From: Pseudisothecium myosuroides
Lineage: Eukaryota > Streptophyta > Bryopsida > Hypnales > Lembophyllaceae
NCBI GenBank assembly: GCA_951799445.1
Contig: OX637288.1
Location: 9,116,501 to 9,180,500, forward strand
Direction: 5' to 3'
Length of the DNA: 64,000 nt
This document shows, piece after piece, positions 13,101 through 25,300 of the stretch (positions within the stretch are counted from its first letter, which is position 1; each line of letters opens with the position of its first letter). Under the pieces are notes generated by a model. It had not been told where the DNA came from, ran no database searches, and saw only the letters and a program-made list of their open reading frames with translations. A program made the translations under genes and the position numbers.

Positions 13101-14803
13101 CTGACGTCGCAATGTCTTGATTCGCCGGTGATATTGCTAGAATAATGGAGCTTTGCTGCAAATCAACAACCCCTGTCAAATTCTAGAAAAGACTAAAAGA
13201 AAGATTGATAAATTAGATAGACTAATCTTATATTAGACAATTCAAATCACTAGTTGCAACCGCCTTCACAAATCAAATTTTCTACATAGAGAATCAATTC
13301 AAAGAAGATTAAACTAAAAGGGATCTTGACCCACCTTTTCAACATAAGACTTCACCATGTTGTCAATATCAGCCACAATACTTTCTGGCTGTCCCTCTAC
13401 ACAATGAAATCAAACAATCCAGTCAATACAAGAGCATTTTCATAACTTGTAAATATATCTACATTTTTTTTGAACAACTAATTCCAAAGATATTTAACAC
13501 CAACTATGCCACTAAATATAATTTGAACCAAATCAGACTATACTTACCGACCGCGACCTTAGTGAGACCAGGTAAGTCGATCAGCGTCAAATTCACCACT
13601 GCAAATAAATCAAAAGAGATATTTCAGTACTTCACAGAACACGCAGGATGACTTAAAACAAATAAATGTATCCACTAGCTGATCACCAGAACACTGAGTG
13701 TATAAATTTTACACAGACGAGTCAACTTCTGGTTGGAAACATACCGTGTTGTGAGAAGATACTAAGATGAATTGGTACTGGCGATATTTGCTTGGCGCTG
13801 CGGCCTGTAATTCTATCAGTCTCCTCCTGAATTTCGATCCGCACTTGTGCTGTTTCACAAAATGAGTACTAGTGTTACTTCAAAAAACAGATCAGCCGCT
13901 GGAAAATAATGCACTTCGAATCCTACCAAAAACAGTTAAGATCCGCATTGAGAAATTCTTCGTAATAGCTCCGAAGCCGTGACGAAGTAGTCAATAATGA
14001 CATCCCCTAACTACCATACAAGTTTCTCACTGTTGGGTCTTGATTGTCTAGAACTCGCAACAGAATGATATCTGGACAAAAAAGGAACAAGCAGAATAAA
14101 AACATACCGAAGTCGTAGAATCTCTTCCTTGGAAGATGTAAGAACTCTGCATACTCGGGTCCTTCTTCTGTTTTATGCAACTGAAGCACAAGAGGACGCC
14201 TTGTAACAATTCCTGGCTCCACAAAAACGACAGATAAATACCATATCTATAGTGATAGAATTTGAAAGTATTCCACATAAATTTGCGGCAATGCGTGGAA
14301 AACTTCAAACAGACGTATGTAACGTACCTGAACCACGGGGTAAAAAATCCCTCCCAACGATGCTCTCCAATACGGAGGACTTGCCAGAGCTCTGGTTCAA
14401 TATGCATGATATCACTAGTTATTCAGAATAGGGTTCCCCCCGAAACGCCATAAAGGACAAATGTTCTGACGTTACATAAAACAGGGCTCAACAATGAGAT
14501 GTGGAATCAACTCGTGTCAAGCAAAGACCCCATGACAACTCTCTTGCCTCTCTAATCTGAAAATCTTCAGCGTTCACTTGAGATAAAACGACAGGAAATC
14601 ACTGAACTACTGCGTCGAACAACGCATCAAAGCATACATGACAGCATTATGAGGTGATGAAACTGTAGCCATACCTGGCCTCCCACTACGACAACCGTGG
14701 GCAAAGACTCCCATAGAGTGGGTAGAGAACTATCTCCTCCATAGTCCCCGAGTGCCGTACAAGCTCTTTGAATTCTATTCACCAATCCTATTAAGCTCTC
14801 CAT
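10133..14803 (-). CDS. DRP1: Dynamin-related protein, DRP1 class (complete, 16 exons, 610 aa)
   Basis: Large GTPase that pinches membranes; plant DRP1 proteins act at the cell plate and in clathrin-mediated endocytosis. Exons: 14803-14675, 14391-14328, 14212-14108, 13849-13745, 13598-13548, 13396-13335, 13155-13065, 12960-12896, 12722-12528, 12303-12184, 12045-11975, 11785-11560, 11412-11362, 11003-10775, 10604-10465, 10261-10133. All introns are GT-AG and all phases agree. GTPase motifs: GGQSSGKSS (41-49), [10 protein letters not shown] switch, DLPG (142-145), TKLD (211-214), NRSQ (242-245). The middle domain follows ([22 protein letters not shown]). A GED occupies about residues 520-610 ([21 protein letters not shown]). 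There is no PH or proline-rich domain, as expected for DRP1. The ATG begins [12 protein letters not shown], the class-typical start, and 610 aa equals the usual length. The join SQHVVNLT is slightly unusual for the family. Intron 13 holds a 91-bp tandem duplication. Confidence 0.96.
11148..11328. repeat. 91-bp tandem duplication inside DRP1 intron
   Basis: Two adjacent copies (11148-11238 and 11239-11328) beginning aatctaacatcc and containing gacaagacatcaatgtttcg differ at only a few positions. They lie wholly in the intron between exons 13 and 14 and touch no splice site. Confidence 0.9.
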
Positions 14804-17263
14804 TGCGAGCGAAGTGCCTCACGCTTTTTCACTCTCCCACTGAAAAGCGTATGAGAAACGAGAGGAAGTGGTTAGCCCAAACTTCAAACGATACCCGAGA
14901 ATTTCCGAAAACATCAACTACTTACAGAACTGCCAAAACTGCCAAAGATTCTTAGAAGCTAATTAAATTTACAATTAAACCTGAAGCAATCTGCTAGTGT
15001 ATTCAGTGTTTTCAATACCCTTCCAAGTGTCCATACCAAATTTAATGATTGAACCGCATAGCAAACAATTACACTCGAGCAATTGCTGCGAGTCCTGTCC
15101 AAGTGACTCCAAAACTAAAAACACAAATCAAAGCCTCTGAGTCGAAAACACTATAGCTTTAACAAAACGTCAACCTCCGAAAAACTAGTGAGCTTCAATA
15201 ACGACAGACCAGCGATTAATTTCACACTTTTGCAACGTCGGAATAGTTGTGTCAAACGATAATGTCATCTCACGGATGAGTTACACCGATTACAGCTAAA
15301 TTTCCCTCAGTCGACCCCAACCTACTCAGAGACTGTGAACTTACAAGCGGAGCCAAGTATTGCAGCAAACGATAAACTCTTTTCACGTCCACTGCTCGTA
15401 ATTCAAACGTACTCAAGCTCCCGAAACAATTGTCCAAAAGTCGAAACTCAAACGCAAACTGCCAGAAGAAGCGAAGAAGTGCAATTCAGCGGGCCGATTG
15501 GAATCAATTTAATTGTGGGTAAGCTTGAACGAAAGCGCTATGGCAGCAGTAGTCGAACTTACTTACTTCAACAATTCCTTTCAATCTTAATCTGTCTTTC
15601 ACAACGCACAAAACTCGGGTCCTAAATTCGAAACTCTGTGACAAACTATCAGAAGAAGCCAAAAGAAGTGCAATTCCGAGCCAGGCCCAGAGCAGCAGCG
15701 GCGAGACAATTAATTTGGTATTGAGCCGAGTTGTCCTCACTCCTCAGCTGAGACAAGAACCAGAGATAATAGGAAAATCTCCCTTGCCGATTCAAAGACA
15801 ATCTACCTCACCATGCAAAGAGGCAGAGCTTGAAAAAAAGCGCTATGGCAGCAATGGTCGAACTTAAAACCTGTCTTAGCAACACACGAACTCTAGTCCA
15901 AAATCCGAACGACAAACTAGCAGCAAAAGCAAGAAGATGCGCAACTAAGCGATAGACTCACAATTGCAGCACCGGCGCTTGAGCTGAGTTGTCCTCAGCC
16001 AAGACAACGAACACAAGTGACGTGCAGCGAAGGCACACTGGACGGTAAGCTTCGCGCGTGTCCTCTCGTCTCTTCGCCTTCACCGGGCCCTCCACTCCAC
16101 CGCACAGTAATATCTCCGTACCCCTTCTAAGACAATCTACAGTAGTTTACACAGGCAATACGAAAGAGAGCTTGCAAAACAGAGCAATTGTCGAACTTCC
16201 GCACGAGAGCAATTCCTTACAAATCTTAACCTGCTCTGTATCACTCAAGCACCTTTTCACCACCGACCAGCAACTGAAGTGGAAATTGGATCGATACTCA
16301 CACACCAGCCTTCAATTCTGACACGGCGTTTCAAAGGCGAAGCCAATAGGATTTTACTCATAGATACCGGTACTCTTCTTCATGCACACGGCGTTGTAGG
16401 CTTGTAGCACTGAAGCTGACTTGAAGTCTCGAAGTCTCGTCTTGAGTCTCGTCTTCGAGACTTGAAGTCTCCCCTTGGGTCTGGAAGTCTTGAATTCTGC
16501 TCTTGAAGCCTATGTTTTGAAGTCTTGAACTTGGGTCATGAAGTCTGATCTCAAAGTTTTGGGGTCTTGGAAGGAACAGAAGGAAGGATCCATTGCACCT
16601 TTTGGGGTGTTATTAATGGCTGAGAATGTTACGTGGAGTGAGTCACCTTACCCCGGTCGGCCAACTCAGCGTATCCGCTCTGCCCATGTGGCAAGCGCTC
16701 TGAACGAGTCTTCCGGGTTCCAGCACTGCATGAGTGACTGGCAAGTTTGCTCCGGGATGCAAATGCCGCGATAATTCCAAGAGCAGCCTAGATCCGAGTC
16801 ATCTGGCTCATGTATTGGGGAGGAAAGATTCGGCAGGATGCAATTTCGTAGAAGATACTCATATAGTACACAGCAGTAGATTGCTTTTTGATGCTAACTA
16901 GTACCTACTTCTTTGAAATGACGATGAGCAATTCGGATCCAATAGAAAATTTGGTTGAGAATAGAAAGAATACTGTGCAACGCAAAGACCTGTCAAAGCC
17001 ACTTTTTATTGAGGTCCTGGAGTAATTGAACCTTGTTATGTAATGTGAATCACCTGTGGTTCTCTGAAATAACACTCTGCGAACCAGCATGGAAGGAGAA
17101 GCCGGTGCATCATCTATATCGAAGCACTAAGTTCACGCTTCAAATGAGGTAAATCACCACTGAGGCGAGAACAAGAACGATAGACGGAATCGCTAGTTCA
17201 ACTTTGTGTAAATATTGGTTCTAATCATTGAAATGTACAGTACCCTACAAGTGACGAAGAAGC
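14804..17263. other. Upstream region of DRP1 with degenerate repeats
   Basis: This is the space between the DRP1 start and the FAH-gene stop; both genes are on minus, so it holds the DRP1 promoter/5' UTR and the FAH 3' UTR. About 15400-16250 contains imperfect ~300-bp direct repeats: gcgctatggcagcartggtcgaactt-like blocks at about 15536 and 15840, with related cagaagaagc...aagtgcaatt blocks. At 16411-16550 there is a degenerate gaagtcttga/gagtct minisatellite. The open frames here resemble no protein and lack codon-like structure. No TATA box or leader exon can be fixed. Confidence 0.55.
16411..16550. repeat. Degenerate ~10-bp minisatellite (gaagtcttga)
   Basis: At least eight imperfect gaagtct / gagtctc units follow each other, including cgaagtctcgtcttgagtct and a variant cluster near 16520-16545. 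It is purine-strand biased. No function is suggested by the sequence. Confidence 0.75.
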
Positions 17264-20200
17264 TCACTCCACATGATTATGTAGTTCACCGATGCCCTCA
17301 ATTTTAATGCGAATGTTGTCCCCCGGCTTGAGATGACGTGGAGGGTTAAAGCCTGATCCAACTCCTGTTCATGGCAAACGCGATGTCAGTACCCTGTTTG
17401 GCAACCTGAATGGTAATGGGTTAAAAAATCCAACACCCAACATCATTCATTGCTCTCATCACCGTGGTTTTAGTCAAAAGAACGACCGTACAGAGAGTCT
17501 CAGTGCTAAATTTCTGTTGTCAATGGGAATTATAAAGGAGTCAAACACTTAGTTGGAACCAAATTCCCTGCTCGATAGGGTAGACCCATCAAATTGCCAT
17601 TGATTCTGATAGGATGGCGACCTCGGGTTCTGAATCACATACCAGATGGTGTGCCAGTGGCTAGTATGTCTCCGGGTTGAAGTGTAATTCCGACAGATAT
17701 AGTTTCAATCAACTCGGCGATCGGGAAAATCATTTGAGATGTCCTTCCATCCTACAAAGGGAACAGTGATGCTGCGGTCAAATTCAAGGACAATCTTGGC
17801 CGATGGGAAATCTAGAACAAAAACAATAAAGAGGTAGCAAAGCGAAAGTGGTCAATAACACTGCTTTTAATATGAGTGAGTATACCTGACGAAGCTCATC
17901 ATTAATCCAGCATTGCAAAGCAAGGTTCTGGCCATCTAATTGAGAAGCTGGCACAATCCATGGCCCCATTGGACAGAACGTATCACAACTCTTGCCCAGG
18001 AACCACTGCAACCAGAATCAATGGCAATTTGATAGGCACTTAGATGGTATGTCTTTGAACTCAAATGATTACATCAAAAAAAGAGTCAGCTGTTTCTGCT
18101 ATCCATCCATAGTATATCAATGGCCTCGTTGACAGTTATAAATAATCAGCTAGCAATTAAAAACCGAACACCTGCCAATCACAATATTGCTTACTTGCTG
18201 ATGTCGCTTTTGAACTTCCCTGGCAGTCACGTCATTGAGTATGGTGTAGCTGGTTCACAGACACCACATTTTGTTAGGCTGTACAGGTTAATACTCTGAA
18301 GGTTTAGACACATCAGAGGAAAGCTTCGTATACCAGATAACCTGCAAGTAGAAATTTTTTTAACACACATGGGAAGCAGGATGAACAAAACCCAGAGGTA
18401 GAATAGTTGCTAAAATATACGTTTAGCAGCTCATTTCACTAAGAAATTGCCTCTGGGTTACCTCTGGGTTTTCTCTGACCGCATCCCTGTGTAATAATAA
18501 CGATTACAAATTTCTCACCCAAAAATATGGTCGAAAGCTTTTTCTTTGGAGATTCCGCGTCCAGGTTTGCCAATAATCACCGCTAGCTCTGTTACAGCAA
18601 TCACAAATTTTGGTCATTATAATGAGTTAACAGTTGAAACTTATAATGACAAACGTAGACATCAAAGATCCTCACCTGCTTCATAATCAACATGATCTGA
18701 CCATCCATGAGGGTACTTGATAGCAGCTCCAGGTCCAACAACAGATTGGGAGGCTTTTGTAAAGACTATGGGGTTCTGCCACGGCAGGAGCCAACGTCTT
18801 AAATCAGGCGCGCATATGACACGATACCGCGAGCGGCATGTTAAAGAACTCAGCACTGACCTAATCAAAGGATATACACAGCATACGATTTTCTGCAAGG
18901 TGGTCAAGCAATCCTCGATCCTCTGCTATCAAGAATCAAAGTGTGACTTCCATATCTGTCAATTGAGGGCCCTTGATGTCCAACAGAGGGAGGAAATTGC
19001 TAAATTAGAATCACCCGGCCAAATTGCGGCGGGGTAGCACGTATAGCCACCATCACCGTCTCGATGAAAAACATTCCTGTAACAGATGTTAAAATTTGTC
19101 TCCTAGACAGCAAGCATTATCTGGCAGAAGATAGATTCTCCCGTTGACATGAGAGAGAAGCAAGGCCACAGCCTCAAGATGGAATTAAATAACCTTAGGG
19201 GCTTCAGGTTGTGTTATGCCAGGAGCAGTCTTCCAAGTGTCCACTTCCTTCACGTGATCCAAATAATTTTTACCAATGCACATTATAGTGCCCGTTGGTC
19301 TTGGAATAGGGGCTTGTAGCAAAACATCACTCAAATTGATTCCCTCTCCTTCCACATGTATGCTGCCATCAGTGCGTAGCTGCAGTCAGTTCCAGTGCAA
19401 CCCCTAACCATATATGATCTCTTTACTTGACACTGCAGGAAAAGAGAATCAGGCACACGAACTGCAGGAGTCCAGGATTGATGCATGCAACTCTGAAGCG
19501 TCTGGTTACAGTCTTAATATTCAGTACTCTCAGAATAGTGCGTCAGGAGGCAGGCGTAGTAATACAAGAGAAGAAACTTTTGTCCAATCTACATACCTGC
19601 CCTTGAGAAGGTCCCAATTCCTAATAACAGCATTCATGTCATTTACTTCAACGGGAGTGCATCCTGATTGAAAGTTCACAATGTCCTGCAAAGGCCTGCT
19701 CAAAGTCAATTAGATCGAGACATTTTGATCTTCGCGTGGTAGAATGTCTAATTCAATGCTTAGACCATGAGAGGAGTAAAGCTTAATACGGGCACACGTT
19801 ACGACACATACAGCTACCCTTATCTCATTGGCCCACGGGAAGCCGCTTCAAATTACTACCAAATGTTAGTGATTTGAGTGTTGCAAGAAAAACACCCATA
19901 AATCTCAATCATTGAAACTTACCAAATAGAGTTTCCACGAACGATTCCCACCCTATCTTCAACTTTGCTTGTTCGAAATGTGGCCAACTTGAAGCCGTGA
20001 TCTGCATCAAGCACCCAGAAATAATCTATAAGTATGAACCTCTTTCGACAAACTATAGAATTCCAATAAAATGCTGCATTGTATAATCTCGATAGGAAAG
20101 AATGTGACAATCATTCCATTACGCATATTACAATGAGGGGTTTGAGTATGCCACGACGAGGTCAGAAAAGTTGGAAGAAAGTGAGCTAAGCTGAGGCTGA

Positions 20201-20402
20201 ATGAAAATGGAGAATTTCTACCAGGATTTTCAATTAGAGATGCCACGAATGCAGATGACTGTATTCTCCTCCGAGGCATTCGCAGGGAGGACAAGCCTAT
20301 ATAACCGATGCTAGAACGAAAATGATGCCTCACTTTCACCGCAGAAGCGAAACATGGACGGGCACTCATAATGCTGGCCATAGCGACTAAGCTTCTTTGC
20401 AT
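17264..20402 (-). CDS. Fumarylacetoacetate hydrolase (FAH) family enzyme, FAHD-like, 10 exons, 367 aa
   Basis: The FAH fold hydrolyses or decarboxylates acylpyruvate-type substrates with a divalent metal; the substrate here is unknown. Exons: 20402-20222, 20001-19923, 19695-19593, 19379-19194, 18775-18676, 18588-18519, 18249-18195, 18005-17886, 17751-17643, 17364-17264. The Arg/Ser-rich first ~45 residues look like a mitochondrial or plastid targeting peptide. A diverged N-terminal domain ([19 protein letters not shown]) is followed by the catalytic core: [25 protein letters not shown], metal ligands in [13 protein letters not shown] (E215, E217) and D246 in [20 protein letters not shown], and TGTPSGVGSG near the end. 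The order is nearest to FAHD2/HpaG-like proteins. Exon 3 has two donors 4 nt apart; only the downstream one (GTAGAT) keeps the frame. The start at 20402 is the first ATG of the exon; a 5' leader exon may lie near 21609-21790. Confidence 0.9.
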
Positions 20403-21803
20403 GGAAAATGCCTCACGTAGATGCAAGGGGTACAGAGAGCCCTACAAGGGTACACCGAGAGAGAAGAGGTACGCGTTAAGTACGATCCGCGGAGAAAAGG
20501 AGTAAGGAAACGACAAGGAGGGCATGAATGGAAGTGCTGAACAAAATAACCTAGCTGCACAGTCCTCAAGTAGATGATGTCCTGCAGAATGTACTTATGA
20601 CGAAAGCATCAAGCAAGTGTTAGCATGATAAAATTTGCCACACCAATCATCTAATGAACTTGATAATTCTGTCTAGGAAAACAGTCGACGCCAAGCCAAG
20701 AAATGAAGGTCAGAGTTCCAAATACAGGAGGACCTTAAATCCGACGAAAATCATGATTAAAACTATCAGACACACTTTTCAAAAATACGATAGTCACGAC
20801 GAATCCAGAAGCCTAAATTTCTCCGACAAAGAAGCTTATTCCCAAACAAGGACCTAGCAAACGCACAAACTCGGCACCATAATTCGATTTGACAAGCAAC
20901 ATTCTAATAAGAGTACTAGCATCCATCGAGCATCTCGCAAGTAAAATTAGTACGACCTCCTTAATTGAACCTCGCATCGCGGAGACAGAGACAAAAAATT
21001 ACTGATCGTAATCAAACAGAAAAATCAAGCTAAATTGAACTGATTCTCCGCCCTAATCTTCTCAATAGCTTCCCCAATCTCTAACCTTACATTGACCACG
21101 ACATAACTTAGCAAATTCGCGAAATGGGTACCTTAAATACGAAATATTCGGTCACCATACGATCAACGGAATCGAAAACGAGCACAAAAAACAATTAGTC
21201 CACAAAACTTAAGCACAAAACGCAGTCAACAAGATCAACGAAGCAAACCGAAGGTGGCCAAAAGAATCCAATACAGAAAAGTAATGCACTACAACATTAA
21301 GCAACATAATTAGAATTATTAGCGTTCATCATCTTCAGAGAGAGCATTTACTTCGCAAGAGCAAGTAATGCCTCCATAATTGAAACTCGCCAATTCATAA
21401 CAAAATTAGTGATTGAACGAGGGCATACATCTACCGTACTCCAGCAATTAATTTAAGCAAGAGGATTGAATTCAACCTCAGAGAGCACACATGCACACAA
21501 TTTGCGAAGCGAATTAAGCAAGAAAACGAAATGAATTAACTTATGTTAGAGATTACAAAGCGAAATGACGCAAAGCGTGTAATTCATGATCTGCGCAATT
21601 ATGATTACCTGACGAATCTGTCAGCGAACCCTGAGTTTCCGCCATTGTCAGAATCCTGCGCTTCGCGATCCAACGACGGTCGTTTGTGTCTGCTTCTCTC
21701 TCTCCCGATTGCTTGCTGATTGCTTGCCTCGCTTGTGCACGACAAACCCTGAACTTTTCATCTACGAAAATTCTTGTATTCAGTTTCAAGTAACGAGGTC
21801 AGC
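20403..21803. other. 5' region of FAH gene; candidate leader exon near 21609-21790 (minus)
   Basis: On minus, an ATG at 21645 opens MAETQGSLTDSS and meets a good donor (CAG|GTAATC, exon end 21609). Downstream an acceptor (CCTTGTAG|GGC) gives an exon starting at 20441. Joining these would form a leader whose short frame ends at a TGA just before the FAH ATG, that is a possible upstream ORF. The 1.1 kb between is non-coding, about 40% GC and intron- or promoter-like. The MULE starts 14 bp beyond 21790, so it would sit in or just above the 5' UTR. Exon assignment is inference; it could equally be the first exon of another transcript. Confidence 0.35.
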
Positions 21804-22055
21804 CCTCGTTACTAAGGGCTCCCCACATATGGGGGAGCGCGGCCTCTGCCCGCCCAGGCCCGCTTGTTGCCGTCGGGGGGCTGCGGGGGACTGCTGTTCG
21901 CGGCTCGCTGTCGATTGCTGCCCCGCTCCCGTCGTTCGCCCTCGCGTTCTGCCGTTCCCCCGATATCCTCCCTCGCGAGATCCAGGCTGTAAGACCCGGC
22001 CATGTACTCTGAGTACGGCCAAGAAGCGCAAGGGGGGTTTACTGGGAGCATTCGG
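21804..22055. repeat. Left terminal inverted repeat of the MULE
   Basis: It matches the complement of 26045-26334 in the same order: the CCCCACATATGGGG palindrome, CGGCCTCTGCCCG, GCCGTCGGGGGGCTGC, GTTCTGCCGTTCCCCCGATA and GACCCGGCCATGTACTCTGA. The right copy has a ~13-bp and a ~15-bp insertion relative to this one. Open frames on both strands within it are composition artefacts. Confidence 0.9.
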
Positions 22056-22321
22056 GCTCCCAAACTTCTCCTCTTCTCCCACACTTGGGTCATCTCACGT
22101 TCCTCCCAATAACTCAAGGTATGAAGAACTCCCATACATTTTATATTTCTACTATTGTACAATGTAACTCCCTTTCTTGTAAGTCTACATAAGTGTGTGC
22201 CTATTGCTTTGCATATTAGGGTTTTGCATATTAGAGTATTAGAGTATTGTGTACATACATTGTTCTAAATGGGGTTTGTGGGGTGTATTTGTAGAGTTTG
22301 TGTCAAGCATTGACGTATAAT

Positions 22322-25300
22322 ATGGAGGAGGATGGAGACTACATAGAAGATGATAATTTCTATTCCTCCGACTTTGAAGACGATTTAAGTGAGACGGTGA
22401 GCGTGGAAGAATTTCTTCAAGGTGTACACACAAGAAGTTTAGGGTTACAAGAAACTCATTTCTTGTCATCAAATGGAGAGTCGGATTCGGATGAGGAGGA
22501 TGTTGGTGAGGAGATTTTGGAGCCTTGGGAAGATTTGTTGGAAGGTGGTGTGGAGATCAACATTGGAGATTCAACATTTTCATCAATGTTTCAAGACGTT
22601 CCTATTGAAACATTCCCCAAGTATGTCCATTTCAATCTCAAATCTCTTGCACTCATGATTGATTGCATAAGAAAAGGATTTTTCCCCTCATATCAACAAA
22701 CTCATGAGGCAAATCCTTTGTTTTGTCCCCTCTCCAATCTTCATAGACCTTCCACTCAAAAGAATGTCGAATCTCTTACAATTGAGAGGTGGCAAAAGCT
22801 TCAAGGAAGATAAAAAGTTTTAGAACTTTTAAGTGGATTTGTTTTATCTCCTTTGAATGACACAAAGGGTAGGCAAATTCCGCCAATAGAGGATTGGCAT
22901 TTCATTGTGCAAGGAGGACACATTGACAAAAATGGGAAACATTTGTCAATCTCCATGACTACGAATGCCATTCGTACTCAATGGAGTACGGATAGCTATG
23001 TAGGAGGAATTCACACCTCATTCATACAAAATTGTATAGACTCTTGTGATGTATGCCAAGAGAAAAAAATGTGGAATGAAATAGTGAAGGTTCCATTGGA
23101 GAACTTAAGTGCAACTATAGATGCACTTTGCACAAAGTACACTGTGCTTAGAAGGCGTTTGAAATGCCGTGTAGGGAAAACCAAAACGGTTACTTATTAC
23201 CGTTGTCATCGTGGCAAAAACAAAAACCGTCCTCATAGGAGAACGGTTGATGTGAAGCCTATGGATGTTAAGGACTCTAGGAGGAATAGAACCTCTAGAT
23301 TGTGTAATTGTGAATTCCAAATGAAGGTTGAGGAGCCTAATGTGTCAAAATGCTCAAACATTGTGCCTCATGATAAACTTCAAGCTACAATCTACATTCA
23401 TAGCAAACATAGTGGTCACACCCCAGGTTCCGATTCCTACCTTTTCTTCCTACCGGTGCACCCATACGTTATCGCATGGGTTATGGAGAACTTGAAGTTC
23501 ATGCTTTCAGCAAGGGCTATTGAAGCCACGTCCGTTGATGCTCAAGAAAGATTCTCTCAAAGTGTACCAGAGGTGGAGCGTGCTACTTATCGATTTTTTG
23601 TCATCAGAAAAGAAGTGCAAATCCTTGCATATTCTTTAAGAATCAACGGTATTTTATTTTTTCTCATTACTCTTTTTTTGTTGTCATGATTTAGCATTGT
23701 TGCATACTTAAGACCTAAGTTTTGAATTGTCATTACAAGTTTGGTTTGTATGTTTCATGTTTAAATGTGTATTTAAATTACAAGTATAGTTTGTATATTT
23801 CATGTTTAAATGTGTATTTAAATTACAAGTATGGTTTTTATGTTTCATGTTTAATTAGTATTTAAATTCTTCATTTGCTTTGTGTAGATGCACTTCGGAA
23901 AGACGATTGGGATGCGGCCCAAATTGAGATCTTGAGATTACAAGCTCAAGGAAAGATTTTATACTACCAACCGTATGCACCCAAGAATGAGGACCCAAGG
24001 AAAAGGCCATTTGTGGTAGTCATACAAGATGACTTCATGCGAAAATCGGCCCAACGGTTTTTTGGTAATAATTCTTGGGCCCTAGATTCTACATTCAAAA
24101 CAAACCAATACAGTTTGCCGCTTTATGCGGCAATTGCACCTAACCAAGATGGAATTGGAATTCCGGTTTTCTACATGCTTTGTAGCAATGACCCTCAAGG
24201 AGGACATGAGGGTGTTGCTATAGAGATAGCATTATTTCATGTTTTCGAATCTTTAGATGAGATTAGACCCTCCGCAATCATCATTAACAAGCACAAGACA
24301 TCTTTGAATGCTATTCAAAGTGTTGTGAGCAATGATGATAATTGTTGGACTATTGAAGATGGTGCCAAAACACAAATTGGTGGACGGGTTCTCTTGTGTC
24401 ACTTCCATGTGATGAAGGCATGGAGTGAGAATTTGTTAACCAAGGTTCCCAATGAGGACAAGGATCGGGTTTGGAGGGCATTACATGTCTTGATGCTTTG
24501 CCCTAGTGATGACCATTTCGATGAGAATTTAGGAAGATTTTGTGTTGAGTTTCAACACATCCCGACCTTTGCCACATACGTGAATTCCGGATGGGCCGGA
24601 ATTAATTGTCTTTGGAGAAGGTTGTGGCCTCGATTTGGGAGGTTATTTGCTTACGGGGGTATGGATACAACTAACCATGTCGAAAGACATTGGGAGTTGA
24701 TTAAATACAACCTTTTGTAAGGAAAGGTGAACCGGTCCCTCCGAGACCTTATAGTGGCAATTGTCGGTAGTGCCAATGATGGCACTCGTGTGGGCCAACC
24801 CACATTATTGAGTCAATTCAAATTGACTCAACGTTTAAGTAAGTTCCTCATTTTTGTGTATTATCGTTTGTTTGTCTTATTGTATTCAATTTATTTTCTT
24901 GATAAATATGTTTTGAACATGATGCTAAAATCTAATCTATATCTTTAATGTGTAGGTGACTCAGAACGATACATAAAGAGGGGGAATCACAATGCTCATA
25001 GACATCGATTGAAAGGAGGAGAACGAATTTTGAAGGCTTACCAATTGTGTCCTATGGATGTGTTGAAGGTTGTGGATGAGGAGCATCTTCTCTTTCATAT
25101 CAAGAGTGAGACTTCTCCTAAACTATGGTATAGCGTTTCATTGAAAACACATTATTGTGATTGTCCCGATAGGGTGTCCACTTGCAAACACATATTTGGT
25201 GTGCAATCCATTGTGAAGGAGTTTTTTGAAGGGTTCCAAGAGAATGAAGTGGTTGAAGAACTATTCCCTACACAAATCAACATGGAAGACATGGAGCTTA

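Noticed and set aside
15335..16321. Open frames upstream of DRP1 as a separate gene
   Set aside because: No protein similarity, overlap on both strands, and the region is built of degenerate repeats.
18963..19085. Possible extra FAH-gene exon reading [20 protein letters not shown] on minus
   Set aside because: The flanking exons join in phase without it and the family has no such segment.
21709..22167. Overlapping open frames on both strands at the MULE left end (and their mirror at 26002-26343)
   Set aside because: They lie in GC-rich inverted repeats with few stop codons by composition; no domain and no codon pattern.
22811..24720. Stop-codon reassignment (TAA as Gln) suggested by two TAA in the MULE
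   Set aside because: The host genes end normally and have no internal TAA; two point mutations are the simpler reading.
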